From Desulfuromonadales bacterium (GTDB lineage Bacteria > Desulfobacterota > Desulfuromonadia > Desulfuromonadales > Syntrophotaleaceae), in NCBI GenBank assembly GCA_003561875.1, contig PWVL01000147.1:1-32811 (forward strand): a DNA stretch of 32,811 bases, written 5' to 3'. The position numbers were made by a program, and so were the translations under genes. The notes under the pieces were generated by a model. It was given only the letters and a program-made list of their open reading frames with translations. It searched no databases and had not been told where the DNA came from. The number at the start of each line of letters is the position of its first letter. Position 1 is the first letter of the stretch. Below, in pieces: positions 8,050 to 16,810 of this stretch.

Positions 8050-9018
8050 TCAGGCGACAAGTCGCAACAGCAAGACTTCGACGGCCAATTGACGGTTGAC
8101 GTTTCGGGTCAGTTGCCGACCTACAGCGTCGAGCGCGGTCAGTTTGCCAAGAATCGATGAAGTGGATTCGGCGTTGGAGACGCGATGGATTTTGTTCAGC
8201 AAGTCGATGTTCACCAGTTCGTCCTGCGAACGGCCGTGTCGATAGAGCAACAGGTCCCGATAAAAAGATTGAAAAATCTCAATAATGTCCGGCAGCACGT
8301 CCTTGTCCTGAGCCAGTTTTTCGGCAAACTCCAACAGGGGAAGGACGCTGCCGGAGGTGAGACCGGTAAGGGTTCTGAGCAGTTCCCGTCGTGTCCTGAC
8401 GAAGAGCTCGCGATCTTTTCCCAGGGCCTTTTTAAAACTGCCTTCGGCGAGGGAGGCAAGAATGTGGGCTTCTGTTTCGTCCAGGTCCAGCTGTTCACAG
8501 AGCACTTCCAGAAGGCGTTTGCGTTCAATGCGGGAAAAAGGAAGTCGCTGACAGCGAGACCGGATGGTACTCAGGAGCATGTCCGGCCGGGATGATAGAA
8601 GAACGATCAGGGTGTTGTCTCGAGGTTCTTCCAGAGTTTTCAACAAAGCGTTGCCGGCAGCAGGGTTAAGCTTGTCAGCATCATCGACGATGCAGACCTT
8701 TTTGTCAGCCTCCAGTGGGCGATAGGAAAGCTCCTTCTGTAGAGCTCGAACCTGTTCAATTTTAATCTGACTGCCGTCAGCCTCGATAAAATGCAGGTCG
8801 GGATGATTGTGATGATCCACCTTGCGGCAGGCTGCACAGTCACCGCAGCCTCGCTTTTCGCGACAGAAGACAGCCCGGGTCAGGGCCAGGGCCATGAGCC
8901 GCTTTCCCACACCCTCGGGCCCCTCAAACAAGTAGGCGTGAGGGAGACGACGGCTTTTGAGGGCGCGCCGCAACAGATCTTTTTGGCGATCGTGTCCGAC
9001 GATGTTGGCAAAGGTCAT
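8050..9018 (-). CDS. holB: DNA polymerase III clamp-loader subunit delta'
   Basis: Delta' is the structural subunit of the clamp loader that places the sliding clamp on DNA. The 322 residues show an AAA+ fold: FANIVGHDRQ at the start, a Walker A-like GPEGVGKR, the zinc-binding cluster CREKRGCGDCAACRK, CIVDDADKL (Walker B region), and STIRSRCQRLPF containing the SRC motif whose arginine acts on the neighbouring subunit. Two starts are possible: TTG at 9027, overlapping the tmk stop as TTGA, or ATG at 9018. I prefer the ATG because the TTG has almost no space after the GGACGGGA. The order tmk-holB-ricT is common in bacteria. The other clamp-loader subunit gene, holA, lies at 19898 in this window. 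Confidence 0.95.
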   Translation of the reverse strand: MTFANIVGHDRQKDLLRRALKSRRLPHAYLFEGPEGVGKRLMALALTRAVFCREKRGCGDCAACRKVDHHNHPDLHFIEADGSQIKIEQVRALQKELSYRPLEADKKVCIVDDADKLNPAAGNALLKTLEEPRDNTLIVLLSSRPDMLLSTIRSRCQRLPFSRIERKRLLEVLCEQLDLDETEAHILASLAEGSFKKALGKDRELFVRTRRELLRTLTGLTSGSVLPLLEFAEKLAQDKDVLPDIIEIFQSFYRDLLLYRHGRSQDELVNIDLLNKIHRVSNAESTSSILGKLTALDAVGRQLTRNVNRQLAVEVLLLRLVA

Positions 9019-9023
9019 GGTTT

Positions 9024-9665
9024 TCAATCCCGTCCGTGAAAACCTTCAAGGCACCTGCTCACTCGCTCAGCCACCTCCTGAACGTTGCCGACGGCAGGGA
9101 TAATCCGCATGCGCTGCGGTTCTTTCAACGCCAGTTCAAGGTACCCGTAGCGAACTCGCCGGTGGAAATCCAGGGCTTCCTGTTCGAAGCGCCCTTCATC
9201 GCCCTGATCGTACATATCATTGCGCTGTCGGGCTCTGGCAAGACCGATATCGTGAGGCAGGTCGAGAACCAGGGTCAGGTCCGGTTGACAATCTCCGCAG
9301 GCCAGGGCGTTGAGTTGCTCAATCAGTTCCAGGTCGAGACCGCGGCCATATCCTTGATAAGCGAGCGTGGCGTCAGTGTATCGGTCGCAAAGCACCAGAT
9401 GGCCGCTCTGCAGCGCCGGGAGAATGACCTGGTCCACATGCTGGGCCCGGGCCGCGGCGTACAGCAATAGTTCGGCCCGGGGCACCAGAGCGCTGTTATC
9501 GGGATGCAGCAGGATTTCCCGAATGGAGTCGGCAATCGGGCAGCCACCGGGTTCGCGAGTGGTTACGACAGAATATCCCAAACGACGCAGGAAGTCGGCA
9601 GCCAGGGCAATCTGTGTGGTCTTGCCGCTGCCTTCGATACCTTCGAGGGTAATGAAATGAGCCAT
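9024..9665 (-). CDS. tmk: Thymidylate kinase
   Basis: This kinase phosphorylates dTMP to dTDP with ATP, an essential step in dTTP supply. The 213-residue protein carries the P-loop GIEGSGKTTQ near the start, TREPGG in the substrate site, the DRYTDATLAYQG (DRY/H) motif, and a lid with RARQRNDMYDQGDEGRFE. The ORF-track start at 9785 would add a 40-residue tail through the promoter; the ATG at 9665 gives MAHFITLEGIEGSGKTT, the standard start, with AAGGGCGGG upstream. It is the first gene of the minus-strand operon tmk-holB-ricT-metG. Confidence 0.96.
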   Translation of the reverse strand: MAHFITLEGIEGSGKTTQIALAADFLRRLGYSVVTTREPGGCPIADSIREILLHPDNSALVPRAELLLYAAARAQHVDQVILPALQSGHLVLCDRYTDATLAYQGYGRGLDLELIEQLNALACGDCQPDLTLVLDLPHDIGLARARQRNDMYDQGDEGRFEQEALDFHRRVRYGYLELALKEPQRMRIIPAVGNVQEVAERVSRCLEGFHGRD

Positions 9666-9695
9666 GCCAAGCCCGCCCTTAGAGTAAATCGTGCA

Positions 9696-9724
9696 ATTAT
9701 AGGAATGCGGGGTGCAAGAATCAA
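9696..9724 (-). promoter_or_regulatory. Promoter of the tmk-holB-ricT-metG operon
   Basis: On the minus strand, TTGATT (9724-9719) is followed after exactly 17 bases by a perfect TATAAT (9701-9696), about 30 bases before the tmk start codon. Confidence 0.85.
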
Positions 9725-9766
9725 GGGTAAAAGAGGCTGGGAAACGCTTGGCCCATGAGGGTTTTG

Positions 9767-9795
9767 TTGCCTTCGCAAGGCCCATTGTGTAAGAT
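9767..9795 (+). promoter_or_regulatory. Candidate promoter for rnc
   Basis: TTGCCT (9767-9772) and TAAGAT (9790-9795) are separated by 17 bases and lie about 58 bases before the rnc start. It is divergent from the tmk promoter. The match is moderate. Confidence 0.45.
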
Positions 9796-9852
9796 GAGCG
9801 CCTGTCAGGTTACCCCCGAAATCGCATCGATTGTGTTCCGAACGGAGTCGCT

Positions 9853-10557
9853 TTGCAAGCCGATCATGTCAGGAGGCTGCTGCAGGAAGAGCTCGGTTAC
9901 GAGTTTGCCGATGACAATCTTCTGGTGGAGGCTTTGTGCCATAAGTCTTTCAGCAATGAACAGCCTGGAAATAACATTGCCTGCAACGAACGTCTTGAGT
10001 TTCTCGGCGACGCGGTTCTCGATCTGGTGGTCAGTCGTTATCTTTATCATCGTTATCCCGAGGCTCGGGAAGGGGAGATGACGCGCATTCGGGCGGAAGT
10101 GGTTAACGAAAAAGGTCTGGCGCGGGTGGCGCGTGGTCTTCAACTTGGCCGCTTTCTGCTGCTTGGCCGGGGCGAGGAACGTACCGGCGGCCGCAACAAG
10201 GACAGTCTGCTGGCCAATGCTCTGGAAGCCCTGTTGGGTGCAGTGTTCTGTGATGGCGGTTTCGAACCGGTACGCGACCTGATCGAATCGCTTCTCGCCG
10301 AGGGCATTTCCGAAGCGGCCCAACGTCGTCAAGGCCTCGACCACAAGACACGGTTGCAGGAGATCACTCAGGCACGTCATGGACAGATTCCCGAGTATGT
10401 GTTGTTGGGCGAGGAAGGACCGGTCCATGAGCGTGCTTATACGGTGGAGGTTCGCCTGGCCGATTCTCCGTTAGGGCGCGGCCTGGGTTCCACCAAGAAA
10501 AAGGCGGAACAGCAGGCGGCACTGGCCGCCATCAGAAACCTTGCCGGCGGCCAATGA
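9853..10557 (+). CDS. rnc: Ribonuclease III
   Basis: RNase III cuts double-stranded RNA, notably the rRNA precursor stems and regulatory duplexes. The 234-residue protein has the catalytic signature NERLEFLGDAVL, the second acidic site in LLANALEALLGAVFCDGG, and a C-terminal double-stranded-RNA-binding domain beginning near DHKTRLQEITQ and ending KKKAEQQAALAAIRNL. The start is TTG at 9853, with GGAG 5 bases upstream; no ATG in frame fits better. The stop overlaps the next start as ATGA. Together with era and der downstream it forms a group concerned with ribosome assembly, and rnc-era linkage is widespread. Confidence 0.97.
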   Translation: MQADHVRRLLQEELGYEFADDNLLVEALCHKSFSNEQPGNNIACNERLEFLGDAVLDLVVSRYLYHRYPEAREGEMTRIRAEVVNEKGLARVARGLQLGRFLLLGRGEERTGGRNKDSLLANALEALLGAVFCDGGFEPVRDLIESLLAEGISEAAQRRQGLDHKTRLQEITQARHGQIPEYVLLGEEGPVHERAYTVEVRLADSPLGRGLGSTKKKAEQQAALAAIRNLAGGQ

Positions 10558-11573
10558 AGATCTACCCGTTTTTCATTCCCCATGAGGGATGCCCCCATAC
10601 CTGCCGCTTTTGCTGCCAGAGAGCCGTCTCCGGGCAAACTCAGGCACCATCACCCCGGCAGGTTGCCGAACGACTTCAGGATATGCTGCCTTCCCGGGGC
10701 GATGGTGAAGTGGCTTTTTACGGTGGAAGCTTTACCCTGCTGGAATCGGCCCTGCAGCGGCAATATCTCGGGCAGGTTGTTCCTTTTATCAAAGCCGGTC
10801 GGGTTTCCGGCGTTCGGATTTCGACCCGGCCTGATGCGATTGCCACTGAAACGGTTGAGAACCTGGTTGACGGTGGTGTGCAAACGGTGGAATTGGGGTG
10901 TCAGTCTTTTTGTCCCGAGGTCCTGGCGGCCTCCGGGCGGGGACATGCACCGGCGGATACGGAAAAGGCGGTGCGGGTTCTTCGCTCTCGGTCACTTCGA
11001 ATCGGCTTGCAACTGATGCCGGGTCTACCGTTGGGCAGCAGGGCGGAGGCCCTTCGTTCTTTGCGCTGGGCACTCGGCCTCGAGCCCGATTTTATGCGGA
11101 TTTATCCAACTGTTGTAGTGCGTAATACCTTGCTGGAGGACGACTACCGACGGGGATGCTACAAACCGCTGGACCTTGAAGCTGCGGTCTCCATCTGTGC
11201 CGAGATGCTCTGGAATTGCCATCGGGCTCAAGTGCCGGTGATCCGTCTTGGCCTGCAGGCAACGGACGGATTGGAGCGAAGCGGAGCTATTGTCGCCGGC
11301 CCCTATCACCCGGCATTTGGCGCTCTTGTCAGGTCGCGCATCTGGCGTCGGGCCCTGTGGTCTGTCTTGCCCCGGACCCGCTCCGGCGAAGTGCGGGTTC
11401 ATCCCGCAGATCTGAGCGATGCCCTGGGCCACCGCCGGGACAATCTGACTTTTTTTTACAGTCGGGGTAGCAGGCCGGCGTTCCGGTCGGACGAGACGCT
11501 CCCCCGGAATCATTTCAGCCTGGACCATCAAACGTATCTGGTCCATGAGAACGCAGCGTTTGATCCGCTGTGA
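10554..11573 (+). CDS. Elp3-like radical SAM protein without acetyltransferase domain
   Basis: The 339-residue protein has a radical SAM core with CPHTCRFC (Cys13, Cys17, Cys20) binding the 4Fe-4S cluster, then FYGGSFTLL and ISTRPDAI, which resemble the Elp3/YhcC branch of the superfamily. Elp3 makes wobble-uridine modifications using a second, acetyltransferase domain. Here the chain ends soon after the radical SAM fold (about residue 290 onward is a short LTFFYSRGSR segment), so no acetyltransferase is present. Members of this family are often annotated only as radical SAM proteins, and no substrate is established to my knowledge. The ATGA overlap with rnc suggests translational coupling and hints at an RNA-related role, which is inference. 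Confidence 0.88.
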   Translation: MKIYPFFIPHEGCPHTCRFCCQRAVSGQTQAPSPRQVAERLQDMLPSRGDGEVAFYGGSFTLLESALQRQYLGQVVPFIKAGRVSGVRISTRPDAIATETVENLVDGGVQTVELGCQSFCPEVLAASGRGHAPADTEKAVRVLRSRSLRIGLQLMPGLPLGSRAEALRSLRWALGLEPDFMRIYPTVVVRNTLLEDDYRRGCYKPLDLEAAVSICAEMLWNCHRAQVPVIRLGLQATDGLERSGAIVAGPYHPAFGALVRSRIWRRALWSVLPRTRSGEVRVHPADLSDALGHRRDNLTFFYSRGSRPAFRSDETLPRNHFSLDHQTYLVHENAAFDPL

Positions 11574-11667
11574 AGGGCAGTTGCGATCTTCCGATTCGAG
11601 TACCGTTCCGGAAATATGTACGATAAAGTGATGCATCGACGTTGCGAACCAGGGGCAGAAATCAGGC

Positions 11668-11727
11668 CCTTGAAGATCGCGCCGCCATCAGTCTCTGGTT
11701 ACAAGGCGGCGAAAATGACCTTCAAGG
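11668..11727 (+). other. Extended inverted repeat upstream of era
   Basis: CCTTGAAG (11668-11675) pairs perfectly with CTTCAAGG (11720-11727), and inside it CGCCGCC (11680-11686) pairs with GGCGGCG (11705-11711), leaving an 18-base loop. No T run follows, so it is not a standard terminator. It lies in the 220-base spacer between the radical SAM gene and era. Confidence 0.6.
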
Positions 11728-11795
11728 AGACGGCCCTTGCAGTTGAATACTCATAACGACTTGTTTCTAAAGAAGTTTCCTTGGAAAGCAGATCA

Positions 11796-12698
11796 ATGAA
11801 GCCTGAAAAGATGAAATTCCGCTCCGGTTTTGTTTCCATCGTCGGTCGGCCAAATGTAGGTAAATCGACGTTGTTGAATGCGCTTTTGGGTCAGAAAATT
11901 GCTATCGCAACCAACAAACCCCAGACGACCCGCAACCGAATCCTCGGAATTCATACTCGCGATACGTGCCAGATTCTGTTTCTCGACACCCCGGGCATTC
12001 ATCGTGCGAAGGGTCGGCTCAACCAGTATATGGTGGACCAGGCTCTGGCTTCCTGCAAGGATGTCGACGTGGTTTTGTTTCTGGTGGAGGCCACGGATCA
12101 ACCGGGCGGTGGCGATGAGTACATTCTGGAGCTGTTGTCCAGAGGCAGAGTCCCGGTTATTCTGGGTCTCAACAAGTCCGACCTGGTGGAAAAAACGGCT
12201 CTTCTGCCGCTCATTGCGGCCTATGCGGAGAGGTTTGATTTCGCCGGAATTGTTCCCCTTTCGGGGGTTACCGGGGACGGTATCAAGGAACTCATCGCTG
12301 TCGTAGAAGAACGGCTACCCGAAGGGCCGCTGTATTATCCGGAGGATATGATTACCGATCAGCCTGAGCGGTTTATCGTAGCGGAGATGATACGCGAGCA
12401 GTTGTTAAAACAGACTCATGATGAGGTACCCTACGGTGTTGCGGTGGCGGTGGAGCGCTTTACTGAAAAACCGGAGAAAAAGCTGGTGGTTGTCGAGGCG
12501 GTCATTCATGTTGAAAGAGAGGCACACAAGCGAATTGTGATCGGCAAAGACGGTTCCAGGCTGCGAGCCATCGGTCAGGCGGCTCGTTATGACATCGAAA
12601 GAATGCTCGGGTCCCGGGTCTTCCTGGAATTATTTGTTCGAGTGGAAAAAAACTGGACCCAGTCCGGTCGTCTGCTCAAGGAATTCGGCTACGACTGA
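11796..12698 (+). CDS. era: GTPase Era
   Basis: Era is an essential GTPase that binds the 3' end of 16S rRNA and helps mature the small ribosomal subunit. The 300-residue protein has the P-loop GRPNVGKST, the effector region [16 protein letters not shown] (G3) and NKSD (G4). The C-terminal KH RNA-binding domain contains [21 protein letters not shown]. The ORF track begins at a TTG at 11781; the ATG at 11796 is preferred as it is the first ATG and gives the family length. Spacing to der is short (58 bases), so the two are probably cotranscribed. Confidence 0.97.
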   Translation: MKPEKMKFRSGFVSIVGRPNVGKSTLLNALLGQKIAIATNKPQTTRNRILGIHTRDTCQILFLDTPGIHRAKGRLNQYMVDQALASCKDVDVVLFLVEATDQPGGGDEYILELLSRGRVPVILGLNKSDLVEKTALLPLIAAYAERFDFAGIVPLSGVTGDGIKELIAVVEERLPEGPLYYPEDMITDQPERFIVAEMIREQLLKQTHDEVPYGVAVAVERFTEKPEKKLVVVEAVIHVEREAHKRIVIGKDGSRLRAIGQAARYDIERMLGSRVFLELFVRVEKNWTQSGRLLKEFGYD

Positions 12699-12756
12699 GG
12701 GCCGCCCCCGGCAAAGTCGAAAACAATCTTGTCCCGTACCCGAGGTCAATAAATTC

Positions 12757-14067
12757 ATGTCCGTAGTGGCTATTGTCGGCCGGCCCAACGTCGGTAAATC
12801 GACACTTTTCAACCGTATTGTCGGCCAGCGCCTCGCTCTGGTGGAGGACTTTCCGGGGGTGACCCGGGATCGCAACTACGTGGAGGTTGCCCGATATGAG
12901 CGTCCTTTTATCCTCATTGATACCGGCGGCTTCGAACCTGCCAGTGAGGATCGTCTGCTTACCCAGATGCGCCAGCAGTCACAGTTGGCGGTAGAGGAAG
13001 CGGATGTCATTCTGATGGTGATGGATGGACGGGAAGGACTGACGCCTTCGGACGTCGAGGTGGCCGCCGGATTGCGCCGCTCCGGCAAACCGGTTCTGTT
13101 TGTGGTGAACAAGGTCGACGGCCCCAGGCAGGAAGCTGAAGCGACGGATTTTTATTCTCTGGGCGTGGATAAAATTTATACGGTTTCCGCGGAACACGGA
13201 CAGGGAGTGAGCGGTATGATCGAGGACGTCCTCGCCCTTCTGCCGGCGGAAGACCCGGAATTCTGCCGCGACGCGGATGAAGTGCGGCTTGCCGTTATCG
13301 GCCGGCCCAATGTGGGAAAATCCTCCCTGGTCAACCGCATGCTCGGATACGAACGGGTTGTGGCCAACGCGACGGCAGGAACCACCCGGGACTGTATCGA
13401 CACTCCCCTGGAGTACAACCAGCGTCGCTACACCCTGATTGATACGGCGGGTATTCGCCGAAAAGGCAAAGTCAGTCAAAAACTGGAAAAATTCAGTGTG
13501 GTGCAGGCGCTTAAAGGCATGGACCGGGCCCATTTGGTATTGATGGTGATTGATGCCGCCGAGGGAGTTACAGAGCAGGATCTTACCGTGGCCGGTTACG
13601 CCTATGAGAAGGGAAGGGCAGTGATCCTGGTGGTCAACAAGTGGGATCTGGTAGTTAAAGATCATAAGACCATGGGCCGGTATGTTGAAAATCTGAGAGA
13701 TTCTTTCAAGTTTCTTTCATTTGCGCCGATTATCTTTGTGTCCGCTCTGAGCGGTCAGCGCGTGAATCGGATCATGGCCCTGGTCGAGAAGGTGGCGGTT
13801 GAATTCAACCGGCGGGTAGCCACACCCGAGTTGAACCGGCTCTTGAAGGAAGCCACGATCAGTCACCCGCCGCCCCTGTCCCAGGGTCGCAGGGTCAAGC
13901 TGTTTTATATTACGCAGACGGCGGTTCGCCCGCCCACTTTCGTCGTGTTCGGCAATCGTACCGGGGATATCCATTTTTCCTATCATCGTTATCTGGTGAA
14001 TCAGTTGCGGGAAGCTTTTGATTTTACCGGTTGTCCCATTCGCCTCTTGTTCAAGGATCGTGAATAG
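12757..14067 (+). CDS. der: GTPase Der (EngA)
   Basis: Der has two tandem GTPase domains and works in maturation of the 50S ribosomal subunit. In these 436 residues the first domain shows [13 protein letters not shown] and DTGGF, and the second shows [23 protein letters not shown] and NKWDL. A KH-like domain follows, containing [16 protein letters not shown] and [10 protein letters not shown]. The ORF track extends upstream into era in another frame; the ATG at 12757, 10 bases after GAGGT, gives the universal [16 protein letters not shown] start. Its TAG stop directly abuts the ATG of the next gene. Confidence 0.97.
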   Translation: MSVVAIVGRPNVGKSTLFNRIVGQRLALVEDFPGVTRDRNYVEVARYERPFILIDTGGFEPASEDRLLTQMRQQSQLAVEEADVILMVMDGREGLTPSDVEVAAGLRRSGKPVLFVVNKVDGPRQEAEATDFYSLGVDKIYTVSAEHGQGVSGMIEDVLALLPAEDPEFCRDADEVRLAVIGRPNVGKSSLVNRMLGYERVVANATAGTTRDCIDTPLEYNQRRYTLIDTAGIRRKGKVSQKLEKFSVVQALKGMDRAHLVLMVIDAAEGVTEQDLTVAGYAYEKGRAVILVVNKWDLVVKDHKTMGRYVENLRDSFKFLSFAPIIFVSALSGQRVNRIMALVEKVAVEFNRRVATPELNRLLKEATISHPPPLSQGRRVKLFYITQTAVRPPTFVVFGNRTGDIHFSYHRYLVNQLREAFDFTGCPIRLLFKDRE

Positions 14068-15582
14068 ATGAATTTTTCCGGACCCCTTGAGGATTTGCAG
14101 GTGCGGGAGTTGTTGAAGATTCTCGCATCGAGTGCCAGCAGCGGGTTGCTGAAGCTTTTTTGTGACAAAGAACGGGCCGAAGTGCGTTTAAGTAAAGGGC
14201 GCGTTGTCGCCGTCCTTCGACAGGGGCCAGATGCTCCTTCGGCGCAAAATTCCAATCTTTCCCAAGCTGTTTCCGATCCCGTTTCCCGTCGTGCGTTGAT
14301 CGATGCCGTGCGCAATCTTTTTTGCTGGAATCGAGGTTGCTTTTCCTTTCAGCCTGAAGCGACGGCAACCGGCCCCTTCGGAATTTTTGGCGTCGATGAG
14401 TTTGGTTTTGACCAGGGCGTGAGTGCAGAAGTTATTCTGGAACAGGAGAATGTGTGTCTACCGGTGATTAGCCCGGCAGCTTCTTCGCCACAGTCTAACG
14501 TTGAGCTGTCGGAAACACCGCCTGAACAGGGTGTAGCTGTTTTGCTCATCGATGACGATCCTCGCGTGGTTGAACAGTTGACCCGGACTTTGAAGCGTTT
14601 GGGGGTTTCATCACGGGCTTTTGGGTGCACAAGGGAACTGCTGGACCTGATCAACTCGCACTGGTTTGCTGAACACCGACCCGTGTTGGTTGTCGATCTG
14701 ATCATGCCGCGCCTTCATGGAGGGGGTATCCTTGGCGGACTGGAACTACTTGAAAAAATACAAGGTTCCTTCGGCGAGCAACAACTCCTGGTCTACAGCG
14801 ATTATCCCTGTTCCGAAATTGAACCCCGTCTGCAGCAAATGGGCGTTTTCGAGCTTGGCAGCAAACCACGTTTGACCGCCGTCGGGGATAATCTTGACGA
14901 ACTCACAGACTTCTGTGAACGTCTGGCGAGCCGGATTCTGGCTCTGCTTGATGACCGTGGAAAAGTGGTTGCAGGACAGGTTGCTGCTCAAAAGGCCCCG
15001 CAACCCGAAGCCGGGAAAAAGCAGCAAGCCCCCCTTCAGACTGTTGGATTTGGCACTCTGAACGGAATTCTGCAGGAATTGCGCGAGGCTGAAAATAACA
15101 GTCAGGTAATGCTGCTGGTGTTACGTTTTGCTACGGAAATTCTGGACCGGGCCGTGCTGTTTTCGATTGACGGTCAGCGCCTTGTCGGTGTGGGCCAGTT
15201 TGGTTACGGGGAACAGGGCAGTTCCGCCGACGAGAAAATTCGCCGGCTGAGGATACCGGTGGAGGAGGCCGGTTTCCTCAGAGACGTGATTGATGCCGGG
15301 GCTGCCCGCACCGGGTCGCTCGGTTCGGGGCTTTGGGATCGTCATCTGCGTGCGGAACTGGGCCTGGGGATTTCGGGCCGTGTTTTCGCCGGGCCTCTGG
15401 TGCGCAATGGCCAGGCCACGGCCTTGCTCTGCGGTGACGGTTCACCGAATGAGGCAAGGGAAAGCGACAGACAGGTTCTGGAATTGTTTCTGCATCAGGC
15501 AGGGATGGTGCTGGAAAAACTCAAGCTGTCGGAACAACTCAGGGAAATGTCTTCCCTGCTGGGCAAGTCTCCTGCGTGCTAA
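14068..15582 (+). CDS. DUF4388 / receiver / GAF-like signalling protein
   Basis: The 504-residue protein has a composite layout. Residues 1 to about 110 (FSGPLEDLQVRELLKIL...GLLKLF...EVRLSKGRVV) look like a DUF4388 (PATAN) domain. Residues about 155-270 form a receiver domain: VLLIDDDPRVVE is the acidic pocket, VVDLIMPRLHGG carries the likely phosphorylated aspartate, LVYSD the switch Ser/Thr, and GSKP the conserved lysine. A Gln/Lys-rich linker follows, then about 330-490 resemble a GAF-like sensor (LLVLRFATEILDRAVLFSIDGQRLVGVGQFG). There is no histidine kinase or DNA-binding output. It starts immediately at the der stop, with AAGGA inside der, so coupling is likely. A stand-alone response regulator follows. 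The signal and partner are unknown; domain limits are estimates by eye. Confidence 0.8.
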   Translation: MNFSGPLEDLQVRELLKILASSASSGLLKLFCDKERAEVRLSKGRVVAVLRQGPDAPSAQNSNLSQAVSDPVSRRALIDAVRNLFCWNRGCFSFQPEATATGPFGIFGVDEFGFDQGVSAEVILEQENVCLPVISPAASSPQSNVELSETPPEQGVAVLLIDDDPRVVEQLTRTLKRLGVSSRAFGCTRELLDLINSHWFAEHRPVLVVDLIMPRLHGGGILGGLELLEKIQGSFGEQQLLVYSDYPCSEIEPRLQQMGVFELGSKPRLTAVGDNLDELTDFCERLASRILALLDDRGKVVAGQVAAQKAPQPEAGKKQQAPLQTVGFGTLNGILQELREAENNSQVMLLVLRFATEILDRAVLFSIDGQRLVGVGQFGYGEQGSSADEKIRRLRIPVEEAGFLRDVIDAGAARTGSLGSGLWDRHLRAELGLGISGRVFAGPLVRNGQATALLCGDGSPNEARESDRQVLELFLHQAGMVLEKLKLSEQLREMSSLLGKSPAC

Positions 15583-15839
15583 AAAGCTCCAGGGCGAGCA
15601 ATCTTGAGGGCAAGCTTTTCAGTTCTTTTTCAGAAGCACGCAGGCACGGTACTTGCTTCTATTGGAACCGACTTTTTTCCGGTTTTGTTGCGTATCAAAA
15701 GACCGCTGCTGCTGCTGTTTCTGATAGACCCGGGCCAAACAGACCGATTTTGGTTCTTTGATTACCGGACCGATTTTTACAACGCACTTGCGCACAAGGT
15801 TCCCTGACGACAGGCCTCGATCAAGCAAGGAGTTTTTTC
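15583..15839. other. Gene-free spacer between the DUF4388 protein and the response regulator
   Basis: The 257 bases contain short ORFs but none with a ribosome binding site or recognisable sequence. The motif GACCGATTTT occurs twice (near 15742 and 15768), with a related ACCGACTTTT near 15667, and a GCTGCTGCTGCT run lies between. I see no clear promoter or terminator. Confidence 0.5.
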
Positions 15840-16208
15840 GTGGCAAAAAATAAAATCCTGATTGTTGAGGACGAGGAAAGTCTGCTCAGGCTGGAGAGCA
15901 TATTGCTGACATCCAAGGGTTACGAGGTGGTTGCCGCGAGTAATGGCCTGCAGGCACTTGAGGTGTTCAAGAATGAAAAACCCGATCTGGTGCTTCTGGA
16001 TATCATGCTGCCGGAACTGGACGGCTTTGAGGTGTGCCGGCAAATCAAGGCCAACCCGGCCACCGAGGCGATTCCGGTCATCATGGTGACGGCCAAAAAA
16101 ACAGGGGACGACATGACGCGGGGCGAACAGGTCGGCGCGGACTGGTATATCACCAAGCCGTTCAAATCTGCCATGGTTCTGGAAACCATTCAGCGCTTTT
16201 TATCCTGA
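15840..16208 (+). CDS. Single-domain response regulator
   Basis: At 122 residues this is a receiver domain with no output domain, like CheY or Spo0F, so it probably acts by protein-protein contact or phosphorelay. The acidic pocket is VEDEE, the phosphorylated aspartate is Asp54 in [11 protein letters not shown], the switch threonine is in VMVTAK, and the lysine is in YITKPF. The start is GTG at 15840, 8 bases after AAGGAG. It lies downstream of the DUF4388-receiver protein in the same direction, with a 257-base gap, so the two may belong to one pathway. No histidine kinase is encoded in the window. Confidence 0.9.
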   Translation: MAKNKILIVEDEESLLRLESILLTSKGYEVVAASNGLQALEVFKNEKPDLVLLDIMLPELDGFEVCRQIKANPATEAIPVIMVTAKKTGDDMTRGEQVGADWYITKPFKSAMVLETIQRFLS

Positions 16209-16294
16209 AAAACGTCCTTCTCGCGTATCAACTTCAGAGCCAAAAAGTGTCACCCCGACAAGGGTCGATGGGATAGTTGAGGTTGGACAACCCC

Positions 16295-16324
16295 TTGACA
16301 ACAGCAGGGTCAATTATGTTAAAT
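16295..16324 (+). promoter_or_regulatory. Promoter of infA
   Basis: A perfect TTGACA (16295-16300) is followed after 18 bases by TTAAAT (16319-16324). The start of infA lies about 100 bases downstream, leaving a leader of roughly 90 bases. Confidence 0.6.
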
Positions 16325-16422
16325 GTTGCAGGTTTGAGTGCCCGATGGGGCATTTGAGATGGAAAATTTTTTATTCGTTATTTCAATCGAATGCAATTCT
16401 GTCATTTTGCAAGGAGGCCACA

Positions 16423-16641
16423 TTGGCTAAAGAAGAAGCGATTGAAGTTGAAGGCTCTGTTGTCGAGCCGTTGCCCAATGCCATGTTTCGCGTCAAACTC
16501 GATAACGGGCATATCGTTCTGGCGCATATTTCCGGAAAGATGCGTAAATTCTACATCAGGATTCTGCCCGGCGATCGGGTGACGGTTGAGCTTTCCCCTT
16601 ACGATCTGACTCGGGGTCGGATTACCTACCGGGAAAAATAG
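16423..16641 (+). CDS. infA: Translation initiation factor IF-1
   Basis: IF-1 binds the ribosomal A site on the 30S subunit during initiation. The 72-residue product [30 protein letters not shown]...YRE is an S1-type OB fold and has exactly the normal length. The ORF-track ATG at 16345 is rejected because it adds 26 residues unlike the family. The TTG at 16423 is preceded 5 bases upstream by a perfect AAGGAGG. It has its own promoter and is separated from leuS by 169 bases that hold only weak inverted repeats. Confidence 0.97.
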   Translation: MAKEEAIEVEGSVVEPLPNAMFRVKLDNGHIVLAHISGKMRKFYIRILPGDRVTVELSPYDLTRGRITYREK

Positions 16642-16810
16642 GCACTTTTTGAAAGTGTCGAGGCTGTCCGAAAACCGCGACTCGACGCATCGAACCATTA
16701 CCTTCCGACTGGTCCGCGGCGATGCGGTTTCCAGCTTTTTTTGTTTTGTGATGCCGGCGATGGCCGGCTTTACTATTTTGTATTGACGACCCTGGGATTG
16801 CGGAGGATCT

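Noticed and set aside
15604-15807. 67-residue ORF after the DUF4388 protein, with a hydrophobic centre
   Set aside because: No ribosome binding site and unusual composition; the Leu-rich part comes from a CTG run. A real small membrane protein cannot be excluded but is not supported.
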